Of a stretch of 64,000 bases of DNA, positions 36,551-45,001 are shown one piece after another. The DNA comes from Paludibacteraceae bacterium (GTDB lineage: Bacteria; Bacteroidota; Bacteroidia; Bacteroidales; Paludibacteraceae): NCBI GenBank assembly GCA_016285885.1, contig JAEERP010000009.1, positions 1-64,000 on the forward strand. The letters are read 5' to 3'. The notes beneath the pieces were generated by a model. The model did not search any database and was not told where the DNA came from. It saw only the letters and a list, made by a program, of their open reading frames with translations. Made by a program: the position numbers and the translations under genes. How positions within the stretch are numbered: the stretch's first letter is position 1; each line of letters begins with the position of its first letter.

Positions 36551-37903
36551 ATGGCAAATATGTCGATAGAGCAATCATACATAGATATTTTCAAGCAGTA
36601 CCGCGACGTGCTGAAGAGGAATAGCGGCGCACCCATGGATGCGTTGAGGGATGCCGCCTTCGAGTCGTTCCAACGGAGGGGATTCCCTACCCGACGCATG
36701 GAGGCATACCAATACACCGACATGAAGGAGGCCTTTGCGGTGGATTATGGCATGAACCTCAACCGAATCGCCCTCACGGAGGATTTCCGTTGCGAAGTGC
36801 CAGGCATCAACGCCTATCTCTTCTATGTGGTGAATGACACATTCTTCTGTCCGCCCGAAAGCGAGAATTGTCTGATTGAGCTACGAAAAAAGGGCGTTTC
36901 CATCGGCAGTTTACGTGAATACTCAGAGACTGATCCGGAGCTTGTCGCGAAGTATTACGGCAAGGCGGAGGTCAGCGGAACGGATGCGATCATAGACTTC
37001 AACACGGCTTTCGCGCAGGACGGTTTCTTCCTGCATGTGCCGGAGAACGTGGTCATCGACAAGCCTATCCAACTGATATGCGTGATGACAGGGAAAGTGC
37101 CTATGTTGGGCACGCAAAGGAACCTTATCGTCTTGGAGCGGTCCGCACAGGCCAAGCTCCTGCTCTGCGCCCATACCCGTGGCGAATGGGAGCAACTCTC
37201 CAACAGGGTGACGGAGGTTTTTGTCGGTGAAAACGCCATTTATGACCATTACAAGCTGGAGAACACACACTCTAAATCGATCAGCGTGGCGAACCTGAAC
37301 ATCCGCCAACAGAGCGGTTCGGAGATCATCGTGAACGACCTCACGTTGCACAACGGACTGACAAGGAACAGGATCCAGATCGACATCGACGGGGAGCATT
37401 GCCAAACCACCTTAAGCGGCATGGCGATCGGAGACGCGAAACAGCACATCGACAACACGACGCTGATCAACCATCACCGTCCGAACTGCAAGAGCCGTGA
37501 GCTCTATAAATATGTTTTAAACGACGAGGCGACCGGCGCATTCTCCGGCAAGATCATGGTGGCCGAGGGCGCATTCAAGACGGAGGCCTACCAAACAGAC
37601 CGCAACGTCTGCATGTCTCCGAACGCTAGGATGTACACGAAGCCTCATTTGGAGATCTATGCGGACGACGTGAAGTGTAGCCACGGCGCATCGACCGGAA
37701 GAATCGATGAAACGGCGCTTTTTTACCTTCGTTCGAGAGGAATTCCGGAGGAGGAGGCCCGCATGCTTCTCATGTTTGCCTTCGTGAGCGACGTGTTGGA
37801 CAACATACGGATCGAGGCCGTGAAGGACAAGATCCGCCTGCTCGTGGAGCAACGCTTCCGTGGCGAACTCTCCCACTGCAATAGCTGCGGCGTTTGCAAA
37901 TAA
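36551..37903 (+). CDS. sufD: Fe-S cluster assembly protein SufD
   Basis: This 450-residue SufB paralogue is the third subunit of SufBC2D. The N-terminal region is helical (RRGFPTRRMEAYQYTDMKEAF); the C-terminal core shows the family beta-helix with VVIDKPIQLICV, CQTTLSGMAIGDAKQHIDN, KCSHGASTGRIDETALFYLRSRGI and a C-terminal MLLMFAFVSDVLDNI. The last residues (HCNSCGVCK) end with Cys pairs. The operon stops here: the cysteine desulfurase gene sufS often found next in Bacteroidetes is absent, and the neighbouring genes converge. Confidence 0.95.
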   Translation: MANMSIEQSYIDIFKQYRDVLKRNSGAPMDALRDAAFESFQRRGFPTRRMEAYQYTDMKEAFAVDYGMNLNRIALTEDFRCEVPGINAYLFYVVNDTFFCPPESENCLIELRKKGVSIGSLREYSETDPELVAKYYGKAEVSGTDAIIDFNTAFAQDGFFLHVPENVVIDKPIQLICVMTGKVPMLGTQRNLIVLERSAQAKLLLCAHTRGEWEQLSNRVTEVFVGENAIYDHYKLENTHSKSISVANLNIRQQSGSEIIVNDLTLHNGLTRNRIQIDIDGEHCQTTLSGMAIGDAKQHIDNTTLINHHRPNCKSRELYKYVLNDEATGAFSGKIMVAEGAFKTEAYQTDRNVCMSPNARMYTKPHLEIYADDVKCSHGASTGRIDETALFYLRSRGIPEEEARMLLMFAFVSDVLDNIRIEAVKDKIRLLVEQRFRGELSHCNSCGVCK

Positions 37904-37934
37904 TGGGCGATTCCATCGGTGAAATGGTGGTAAT

Positions 37935-38118
37935 TTGTAATCCATCATGTCCCAGGGCGTTGCCCTGGGCTAGATAATGTATTGGCCCTTCAGGCCGTGG
38001 GGATATGAAAATATAGGATGTTAGCACGTTCGGCAACGTAAATCATTTAATCAATGGCACGCCGCCCATCAATTCTTAATTGACTACGTCGAACTAACGT
38101 TTCAAAATTCAAAATTCT
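37935..38118 (+). repeat. Dispersed palindromic repeat, copy 2
   Basis: Blocks in order: perfect hairpin CCCAGGGC-GTT-GCCCTGGG (37951-37969), GGCCCTTCAGGCC, ATATAGGATGTTAGCACGTT, CGGCAACGTAAATCATTTAAT, GACTACGTCGAACTAACGT and AATTCAAAATTC. It lies between the ends of sufD and the first TerB-J gene, where the hairpin may also act as a bidirectional transcription stop. Confidence 0.8.
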
Positions 38119-38125
38119 TAATTCT

Positions 38126-39304
38126 CTACATTCCCTTCTCCAATCGTATAAGGTCGTACGCCTCCATGACCTGTCGGAACTGGTCGGCCGAGATTTTGCG
38201 GTCCATGTCGGTTGCGTCGCTCGGCAAACGGTCGGGGTGGTACTTTTTGGCCAGTTGACGGAAAGCAGCTTTGATCTCCGGTTCGGTGGCGGTGGTGAGG
38301 ATGCCCAATTGGTTGTAGGCCTGCGTCAGCTTATAGCCGAAAGTAGAAGATTTCTTGGTCTGATCCTGCTGTTGTTTTTGCTGTTGCCCTTGCGAACGAT
38401 TATTCTCCTGCCGCTTCGATTGTTCCCCGCCTGATTTCCCCTTTTCGGAGTTGTTGTTACCTCTGGACGATTTCCTTTTAGAGGAAGAGTGGCTCCTCCC
38501 CATCTGCGTATACTTCTGCTCCAGGTTCATCCAATCCGCCTTTAGGATCTTCAGCTCCTGTGCGATACCCCGAAGGATCTCCCATTCCGGCGCAATCACG
38601 CCATCGATGGTGTAGGCCACCTGCAGGAGCGCCTTCATCAAGTCCAGGGCAGCCATGTAGTAGATGCCGGACGACAGGATATTGCTGCAACACTTGGCAT
38701 ACCGTAACATTCTCGGGCAAGTGTTATAGAATTTGAGCATCTGCATACAATTTTCGACCGATATATGCTCGGCACCCGTGATGGGATCTTTTTCCAACCC
38801 ATTTGGGAAGAGTCGCAGGATTCGATTAAATGCGGGGTGCTTCTCGAAATATAGTTGCGCAACATCCAACTCCTCGTCATCCGCACCCTCATCCTTCCGC
38901 ATCACCCATGAGAAGAGGGCTATGATGGATATGGCGGACGTGTATAGTTTCTCTTTATCAGATTTGTTATGTATGGTGCCTCCCTGTAGGAGGGTATTCG
39001 CTTGGAAAATCCTGTTTCTTGCGCGTTTGCCGCCTCCCGCCTTTATGGGTTCGTCTTCAGACCATTGGGTTGAATTATGGTTGGTTTGCGACGATTGGTA
39101 TACATTCTCCGTGTCATCCTGATCATTAGAGTTATCTGACGATTGTGTCGACTCTTTTTCTTTTTTCTCATTAGCATGTGACATATTCCCGATAATAGCA
39201 GCTACTATTATCACGGCACAAATGATGGGGAAAAAAGTCTTTGTTAGGGAAGCGAACAAAATCCCCAACAGAATTAATATAAAGATTTTAGTAGTAGAGT
39301 TCAT
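38126..39304 (-). CDS. TerB-like / C-terminal J-domain membrane protein, paralogue A
   Basis: This 392-residue protein has two N-terminal hydrophobic segments (IFILILLGILFASL and IICAVIIVAAIIG), a charged linker, a TerB-like helical domain (about 120-270: IIALFSWVMRKDEGADDEELDVAQLYF ... KALLQVAYTIDGVIAPE), a long Gln/Ser/Lys-rich linker and a C-terminal J domain (about 325-392) with KKYHPDRLPSD. The HPD tripeptide that stimulates Hsp70 ATPase is intact. The order TM-TerB-J matches DjlA. It carries the conserved LRYAKCCSNIL Cys pair. It is the last of seven tandem paralogues, all on the minus strand. The family role here is unknown. Confidence 0.85.
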   Translation of the reverse strand: MNSTTKIFILILLGILFASLTKTFFPIICAVIIVAAIIGNMSHANEKKEKESTQSSDNSNDQDDTENVYQSSQTNHNSTQWSEDEPIKAGGGKRARNRIFQANTLLQGGTIHNKSDKEKLYTSAISIIALFSWVMRKDEGADDEELDVAQLYFEKHPAFNRILRLFPNGLEKDPITGAEHISVENCMQMLKFYNTCPRMLRYAKCCSNILSSGIYYMAALDLMKALLQVAYTIDGVIAPEWEILRGIAQELKILKADWMNLEQKYTQMGRSHSSSKRKSSRGNNNSEKGKSGGEQSKRQENNRSQGQQQKQQQDQTKKSSTFGYKLTQAYNQLGILTTATEPEIKAAFRQLAKKYHPDRLPSDATDMDRKISADQFRQVMEAYDLIRLEKGM

Positions 39305-39322
39305 ATAAAATATTTATTCCCA

Positions 39323-39330
39323 CAAAAATA
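39323..39330 (-). promoter_or_regulatory. -7 box of paralogue A
   Basis: The minus strand reads TATTTTTG, 18 bases upstream of the start codon. Confidence 0.55.
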
Positions 39331-39404
39331 TAAAAATCTGTTTTAAACTTGTAACCCTTTGGGCACGCAAGGAGGGAGTTTTTTCGATGGAAACGGGCAT
39401 TTTA

Positions 39405-39552
39405 TAATAAAATGTAGGATGTAGACACGTTCGGCAACGTAAATCATTTAATCAATGAGACGCCCCGCAAAAATTGACTACGTCGAACTAACGTTTCAAA
39501 ATTCATAATTCAAAATTCATAATTCATAATTCATAATTCATAATTCAAAATT
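39405..39552 (+). repeat. Dispersed palindromic repeat, copy 3, with AATTCATAATTC reiterations
   Basis: This copy lacks the CCCAGGGC hairpin but keeps ATGTAGGATGTAGACACGTT, CGGCAACGTAAATCATTTAAT and GACTACGTCGAACTAACGT. It ends in about nine short AT-rich units of AATTCATAATTC/AATTCAAAATTC type, abutting the 3' end of paralogue B. Confidence 0.8.
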
Positions 39553-39554
39553 CT

Positions 39555-40763
39555 CTACATTCCCCTTTCCAACCGTATATAATCATACGCCTCCTTAACT
39601 AGCCGGAACTGGTCCGCCGAGATTTTACGATCCATGTCGGTAGCGTCAGGTGACAGATGGTCGGGGTGGTACTTATTGGCCAATAAGCGGAAGGCGGCTT
39701 TGATCTCCGTGTCGGAAGCGGTGGAGAGGAGCCCCAATTGGTTGTAAGCCTGCGTCAGCTTGTAGCCATATGTGGATGATCTCATCCGCTTCTTCTCTTT
39801 CTCTCCTTGAGGTCCCTTCTCCTTTTGGTCGGATGATCGGTGTTGATCACTATCCGAGGACGAGTCATGGGAGTTCGTTCGGTTGTATGCCTCCCTCTCC
39901 TTTTCGGGGTTACTAAATCTTCTTGAGATTGTCTGCCAATCCTCATCCTTTAGTTTTAATTCCTTTGCGATCTCAGAGAGGATTATCCTCTCTGTGTCAA
40001 TGATTCCATCGCTGGAATTAGCCACTTGGAAAAGGGCGCGTATGAGGTCGATAAGCGCCTCATAGTAGATGCCAGTCGATAAGATGTTTTTGCAGCAATG
40101 CCTGTACATTAACAACGTGGGGTAGGTGTTGTACATGTTCAATAGGCGATCACAATTCAATGACGTGTAATGTTTGATGTTCATGATCGGATCGAACAAC
40201 CCTTCCGTATATTCCTGTTTCAAGATATCATCAAAGACGGGATGTGCATGGAGATAGAGTTGTGCGGTCTTTATCTCTTGTTTGTCTATCCTTCCGTCTC
40301 TCCTGATTATCCAGGAAAAGAGGGCGATGATTGAAAGTGTGGCGGAGTATTTATCTCTATTCGAGTAAAATACAATCTCCTTTCTCCTTTTCCTTTCAAT
40401 AAATGATTGACTTTGGGAAGTGGTCTCTTCCTGGGACGAGCTTTGGGTCGAGTTGTTTTTTTTAATATCATCACTTTTATGCATCAACAATATGAAAGCT
40501 GTGATGGATGCGATTGACCCCAGTGCGGCAAGGGCGGCAAACTCCGTATTCTTTTGGAATATTTGTTCTATGCAGGCTATGATTGATGTCCCAAAGCAAA
40601 TACTTAGAATGGGGAGGAGAATATAATCTATTAAGCCAGTGAGAATGCGTTTTCTTAAGATGGCGCGGTCATGTTTTTTTAGGCTATTAAACAAAGCCAA
40701 TATGACAATAAGGCCGATGACCACAACGCCAAATATTTTTATTGCGAATATAAAATCACTCAT
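39555..40763 (-). CDS. TerB-like / C-terminal J-domain membrane protein, paralogue B
   Basis: This 402-residue protein has three N-terminal hydrophobic segments (IFGVVVIGLIVILALF, GLIDYILLPILSICFG, AALAALGSIASITAFILL). Its TerB-like domain (about 145-290) contains SIIALFSWIIRRDGRIDKQEIKTAQLYL and the CC pair (LMYRHCCKNIL). A Ser/Asp/Lys-rich linker is followed by a J domain with NKYHPDHLSPD. It is closest to paralogue E: both begin MS(D/N)FIF, share the FNSLKKH/LDSLKKY segment and have similar upstream DNA, so they look like a recent duplication. Confidence 0.85.
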   Translation of the reverse strand: MSDFIFAIKIFGVVVIGLIVILALFNSLKKHDRAILRKRILTGLIDYILLPILSICFGTSIIACIEQIFQKNTEFAALAALGSIASITAFILLMHKSDDIKKNNSTQSSSQEETTSQSQSFIERKRRKEIVFYSNRDKYSATLSIIALFSWIIRRDGRIDKQEIKTAQLYLHAHPVFDDILKQEYTEGLFDPIMNIKHYTSLNCDRLLNMYNTYPTLLMYRHCCKNILSTGIYYEALIDLIRALFQVANSSDGIIDTERIILSEIAKELKLKDEDWQTISRRFSNPEKEREAYNRTNSHDSSSDSDQHRSSDQKEKGPQGEKEKKRMRSSTYGYKLTQAYNQLGLLSTASDTEIKAAFRLLANKYHPDHLSPDATDMDRKISADQFRLVKEAYDYIRLERGM

Positions 40764-40837
40764 GAATGACTGTCTCAGATATTAGGCTTTACTATCCCGA
40801 ATAATACAACATAATAGATTTATCGGGAACTTTATCG

Positions 40838-40845
40838 CAAAAATA
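40838..40845 (-). promoter_or_regulatory. -7 box of paralogue B
   Basis: The minus strand reads TATTTTTG, 74 bases before the start. The whole stretch TTATCGGGAAC...ATCGCAAAAATA is shared with the upstream region of paralogue E (44925-44951). Confidence 0.55.
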
Positions 40846-40896
40846 GGAATATCTGTTTTCCCTTCAAAATGGCGACAGCTATTTGCTGTGATTTTC

Positions 40897-41919
40897 CTAT
40901 ATGCCTCTTTCCAACCGTATGTGGTCGTACGCCTCCATGATCTGCCGGAACTGGTCGGCCGATATTTTCCGTTCCATGTCGGTCGCGTCGCTCGGTAGGT
41001 GGTCGGGGTGGTATTTCTTGACCAATAGTCGAAAGGCGGCTTTGATCTCCTGCTCTGAGGCGGTGGAGAGGAGACCCAGTTGGTTGTAGGCCTGCGTGAT
41101 TTTGTAGCCATAGGTGGTGGATTTCTTCTTTCGTTCTTGTCTTTGCTCTTGCTGTTTGGAGCGTTCTTCCTGTGATTTCTCCTTTGAGCGATTGCTCTTT
41201 TCATTAGCGTTCTCATGCCTTTGGGAAGAATCATTCTTTTCCTTGTGAGGGTCTGGGTCGGTCTTGTCTGTCTCCTTTTTCCTCCTCGTTTTTTGGGGTT
41301 CTGTGTAAGTGCTATATTTTTGTTTCAGCACAGTCCAATCCTCCCGCATGATTCCTAGTCCATAAGCGATTTCATCGAGAATTTCCATCTCCGAACCTAT
41401 CACTCCGTCGCTGGAGTAGGCCACCTGGGAAAGAGCGGTGAGTAAATCCAAAGCGGCCTCATAGTAGATGCCCCTTGCTAAGATTTTTTTGCAATATTGT
41501 TTGTAATGCGCCAATTCGGGACATGCATTATACATCTTCAGTAGTTCGTCGCACTTGCGTGACGGTTTCTGCTTGGAATAAGATAGGATAATGTCATATC
41601 GGGGATGTTTCAGGAAATAGAGATTCGCCACCTTTATTTCCCGTGGATCTATGTCTCCATCCCTTTTGATGATTAAGGAGAATAGTGCGATGACAGAGTA
41701 GACCGCATCGTCATTATACTTGTTGTCCTCATCGGAATAATTCTCGAAGATGCGCCTTCTCCTATCATTCTTCTTCTCTCCGATGATAGGGGGGATGGGT
41801 TCGCTTAGTGGAATTTCTTTCTCGTTTGTGCGGTCTACTAGAATTATCAGAGGTAAAAACACCCCGATGGCAAATAACAATGTGATCCACATTCCCCAAT
41901 CAATATGCAGAATATACAT
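40897..41919 (-). CDS. TerB-like / C-terminal J-domain membrane protein, paralogue C
   Basis: This 340-residue protein has a single N-terminal hydrophobic segment (GMWITLLFAIGVFLPLIILV). The TerB-like domain (about 70-210) contains SVIALFSLIIKRDGDIDPREIKVANLYF and ALSQVAYSSDGVIGSE. The family Cys pair is reduced to one Cys (HYKQYCKKIL). A very polar Lys/Glu/Gln linker precedes the J domain (KKYHPDHLPSD). Its promoter box is degenerate (TATTTTCG near 41971). Confidence 0.85.
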   Translation of the reverse strand: MYILHIDWGMWITLLFAIGVFLPLIILVDRTNEKEIPLSEPIPPIIGEKKNDRRRRIFENYSDEDNKYNDDAVYSVIALFSLIIKRDGDIDPREIKVANLYFLKHPRYDIILSYSKQKPSRKCDELLKMYNACPELAHYKQYCKKILARGIYYEAALDLLTALSQVAYSSDGVIGSEMEILDEIAYGLGIMREDWTVLKQKYSTYTEPQKTRRKKETDKTDPDPHKEKNDSSQRHENANEKSNRSKEKSQEERSKQQEQRQERKKKSTTYGYKITQAYNQLGLLSTASEQEIKAAFRLLVKKYHPDHLPSDATDMERKISADQFRQIMEAYDHIRLERGI

Positions 41920-42005
41920 AATCGTTCGAACTTTCTAATATACGACAAGGATTCATGATAATTGTAGTCCTACGCGAAAATAGGAAATCGTAATCTATTT
42001 CCAAA

Positions 42006-43124
42006 TCACATTCCTCTTTCCAACCGTATGTAGTCGTACGCCTCCATGACCTGTCGGAACTGGTCGGCCGAGATTTTCCGCTCCATGTCGGTCGCATCGC
42101 TTGGCAGGCGGTCGGGGTGGTATTTCTTGGCCAATAGGCGGAAAGCCGCTTTGATCTCCGGTTCGGTGGCGGTGGTGAGGAGGCCCAATTGGTTGTAGGC
42201 CTGCGTCAGCTTATAGCCGAAGGTGGAAGATTTCTTTTTCTCTTTCCCTTGTTGATGATCCTGCTTTTGTTGTTGTTCCTTATGCTCTTCATATTGACCG
42301 GAAGAGTCTTCCGATTCATTCCACTCCTGTCTGTTTCTCCGATTCTTCTTTTTCTTCTTATTAGATTTTTTACCCATTTCATCGGAAGATTCGGAAGAAG
42401 AATCCGTTCTGTTTTTGTATGGTCCCCGGTATATTCCATACTTCCGTCGCAGGTTATTCCAATCCTCAAGATGAATATTCAGTCCCAGTGCGATGCTTCG
42501 GAGGATGTCCATCTCGGACTCGATCACCCCGTCGCTGGAGTAGGCCACTTGGAAGAGCGCCTTCAGCAGGTCCAACGCCGCCTCATAGTAGATATCGGCT
42601 TCCAAGATCTTGCCGCAACATTTGCCATGTCGCAGCAACTTCGGAAGGGTGTTATAGTATTCGAGCAGCTCCATACAATCTTTCGTGGCAAAGCAGGGGA
42701 TTCCCGTCACAGGATCATTTATCATGTCATGAGGAGGATGCGATAAAATCCTATAGTACGTGGTGAGGTGTTGCAGGAAATAGAGACGCGCCACATCCAT
42801 CTCTTGCGAACCCACGTTTCCATCCTTCCGCATCACCCAAGAGAAAAGAGCCACAACAGAGAGTGCGGCGGTGTAAAGGGTCTCATTCTCCGATTTGAAC
42901 GCATCAGCGTCCTTATCAAAGATGACCTTCCTTTTATCCCTCGATTTCCTATGATGGGACGAAGTCTTTTGTTTTGGCCTCTTGTTGTTCGTGTTATTTG
43001 CCGAGTTGCTTTCCCCCGGATCGCTTGTATGGTTCGGTTCCGAAGTTTCCTCATCACGTTTCAGTATAAGCGTAAAGATGAGAATCAGGAATGGAAGTAC
43101 AAAGGCAAGTAAAATCGCATTCAT
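42006..43124 (-). CDS. TerB-like / C-terminal J-domain membrane protein, paralogue D
   Basis: This 372-residue protein has one N-terminal membrane segment (ILLAFVLPFLILIFTLILK). A polar stretch follows, then the TerB-like domain (about 95-235: SVVALFSWVMRKDGNVGSQEMDVARLYF, LRHGKCCGKIL, KALFQVAYSSDGVIESE), a Ser/Lys/Arg-rich linker and a J domain with KKYHPDRLPSD. The J-domain DNA is nearly identical to that of paralogue A over long stretches, suggesting gene conversion or recent duplication of the 3' part. Confidence 0.85.
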   Translation of the reverse strand: MNAILLAFVLPFLILIFTLILKRDEETSEPNHTSDPGESNSANNTNNKRPKQKTSSHHRKSRDKRKVIFDKDADAFKSENETLYTAALSVVALFSWVMRKDGNVGSQEMDVARLYFLQHLTTYYRILSHPPHDMINDPVTGIPCFATKDCMELLEYYNTLPKLLRHGKCCGKILEADIYYEAALDLLKALFQVAYSSDGVIESEMDILRSIALGLNIHLEDWNNLRRKYGIYRGPYKNRTDSSSESSDEMGKKSNKKKKKNRRNRQEWNESEDSSGQYEEHKEQQQKQDHQQGKEKKKSSTFGYKLTQAYNQLGLLTTATEPEIKAAFRLLAKKYHPDRLPSDATDMERKISADQFRQVMEAYDYIRLERGM

Positions 43125-43188
43125 GTGATAAGAGAAATCCTTTAATAATCACAACTATCCTAAGGTTAGAACAGTATCAATACTACCA

Positions 43189-43196
43189 CAAAAATA
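43189..43196 (-). promoter_or_regulatory. -7 box of paralogue D
   Basis: The minus strand reads TATTTTTG, 64 bases upstream of the start codon. Confidence 0.55.
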
Positions 43197-43305
43197 TAAA
43201 AACAAAAAAGCATCCCCAAAGCGTTGTTTGTTTTATTGGACACACCTACTATGATAAAAAACCAATCATGCAAAAATACCGTTTTCACCGATGAAATGGC
43301 AACCC

Positions 43306-43598
43306 GTGCGGACCCAGGGCGATGTCCATGTGTGCCCGTCCATGCAGACCCAGGGCATTGCCCCGGGCTATATATGTTATGGCCTTTCAGGCTGTGGGGA
43401 TATGAAAATATAGGATGTTGGCACGTTCGGCATCGTAAATTACATCCCGTCAACTCTTATTCCCCAGGGCGTTGCCCTAGGCTATATATGTGGTGGCCTT
43501 TCAGGCCGTGGGGATACGCAGACGTAGAATGTCAGCACGTTCGGCATCGTAAATTACATCCCGTCAACTCTTAATTCTTAACTCTTAATTCTTAATTA
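43306..43598 (+). repeat. Dispersed palindromic repeat, copies 4a and 4b in tandem
   Basis: Two successive units occur (about 43349-43457 and 43463-43570), each with a CCCAGGGC hairpin (one mismatch in each arm pair), GGCCTTTCAGGC, TAGGATGTTGGCACGTT/TAGAATGTCAGCACGTT and CGGCATCGTAAATTACATC. The tract closes with AACTCTTAATTCTTAACTC reiterations next to the 3' end of paralogue E. An ORF running through it is not a credible gene. Confidence 0.8.
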
Positions 43599-43599
43599 T

Positions 43600-44880
43600 C
43601 TACATTCCCTTTTCCAGCCGGATAAGGTCGTACGCCTCCATGACCTGTCGGAACTGGTCAGCCGATATTTTCCGCTCCATGTCGGTAGCGTCGCTTGGCA
43701 GGTGGTCGGGGTGGTATTTCTTGACCAATAGGCGGAAAGCGGTTTTGATCTCCTGCTCTGAGGCGGTGGAGAGGAGGCCCAGTTGGTTGTAGGCCTGTGT
43801 GATTTTGTAGCCGTAGGTGGAAGATTTCAGTTTTTCTTCCTTACGTTTTGATTCTTCTCCATCACTCCTTTTTTTGCCGTTTCCATCGTTGTTTTTTTCT
43901 TCTTTCGAAGACGACTTCCCTTGGTTTTCAGAGGTCTTGTTGCGTCTTGCGTTCATGTCTTCATCCGAGTTGCCCTCATAGGCATACGATGATGTGTTGC
44001 GGAATCCGCATTTATGCAGCAGAAGCTTCCAATCCTCCTTCTTGACTTTTAGGTTTTCGGCGATTCCACGGAGGATTTTCATCTCCGAATCAATTACTCC
44101 GTCGCTGGAGTAAGCCACTTGGATAAGGGCCTTCAGCAAATCCAAAACCGCCCCATAGTAAATGCCGGAGGCAAGGATATTGCGGCAACAGGTTTCATAC
44201 CGCAACAATTTCGGACAGCTATTATAGTAATCAAGCAACTTGATAGCATTAGTAATCAAGGCACGTTCGATGCCCAACATGGGATCCCAACTCGTCCCAT
44301 CTGGTCCCCAATGCAAGATCTCATGATACGTGGGATGATTCTTGAAATATAGCTTCGCCACGTTCATTTCCTCCTCACTTATGGAACCATCCTTCCGCAT
44401 CACCCAAGAGAAGAGAGCTATGACGGGCAAGGTGGAGGTATATAGTTCTCTCTTTTCGGAATTGTTGGGGAAGGCTTTTGTATTCGCTTGGAAAATCCAA
44501 ACCCTCTTTTGCAAGTCGTTATCCATAATGGGTTCATCCTTAGGCCACTGGGACGAGTCCTGATTGGTTCGCGACGATTGAGTCGATTCGTCCGTTCCCT
44601 CCGAAGCATCCTTGTTCTGATCAGTTTTATTAGCCATCCATGAGGCTATATATAAAACAGTAAAAAGCACTAAAATACATAGTAGGATATACAATAATGG
44701 TTCCCCCGGGAATAGATATTTTGAAAGAAACATGCACAATGTCGAACAAGCACCTAAGATTAAAAAAGGGGATGAAACAAGTAGATATTTTTTTAAGCTA
44801 TCTAAGCCTATTATCAATATGAGAACAAGGCCGATGACCAAGACGCCAATGATACCTGCTATGAATATAAAATTACTCAT
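43600..44880 (-). CDS. TerB-like / C-terminal J-domain membrane protein, paralogue E
   Basis: At 426 residues this is the longest of the seven. There are three N-terminal hydrophobic segments (IIGVLVIGLVLILIIG, VSSPFLILGACSTLCMFL, LLYILLCILVLFTVLYIAS). A polar linker follows, then the TerB-like domain (PVIALFSWVMRKDGSISEEEMNVAKLYF, LRYETCCRNIL, ALIQVAYSSDGVIDSE), a Lys/Glu/Ser linker and a J domain with KKYHPDHLPSD. Its N-terminus and promoter region match paralogue B, while its J domain is closest to paralogues A and C. It is therefore a mosaic, as expected from recombination within the array. Confidence 0.85.
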   Translation of the reverse strand: MSNFIFIAGIIGVLVIGLVLILIIGLDSLKKYLLVSSPFLILGACSTLCMFLSKYLFPGEPLLYILLCILVLFTVLYIASWMANKTDQNKDASEGTDESTQSSRTNQDSSQWPKDEPIMDNDLQKRVWIFQANTKAFPNNSEKRELYTSTLPVIALFSWVMRKDGSISEEEMNVAKLYFKNHPTYHEILHWGPDGTSWDPMLGIERALITNAIKLLDYYNSCPKLLRYETCCRNILASGIYYGAVLDLLKALIQVAYSSDGVIDSEMKILRGIAENLKVKKEDWKLLLHKCGFRNTSSYAYEGNSDEDMNARRNKTSENQGKSSSKEEKNNDGNGKKRSDGEESKRKEEKLKSSTYGYKITQAYNQLGLLSTASEQEIKTAFRLLVKKYHPDHLPSDATDMERKISADQFRQVMEAYDLIRLEKGM

Positions 44881-44943
44881 GAATGTCTAATTCAGATTAG
44901 GGTCGAGTATTACAACACAAGAGATTTGTCGGGAACTGTATCG

Positions 44944-44951
44944 CAAAAATA
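44944..44951 (-). promoter_or_regulatory. -7 box of paralogue E
   Basis: The minus strand reads TATTTTTG, 63 bases before the start; surrounding bases resemble the paralogue B promoter. Confidence 0.55.
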
Positions 44952-45001
44952 AAGATATATGTTTTCCCTTCAAAGCAATATCAAACATTTACCCTCTCTT
45001 T

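Noticed and set aside
43224-43574. 116-codon plus-strand ORF between paralogues D and E
   Set aside because: It is a reading of two tandem repeat units (its protein repeats GHCPGLYMLWPF/GRCPRLYMWWPF), not a gene.
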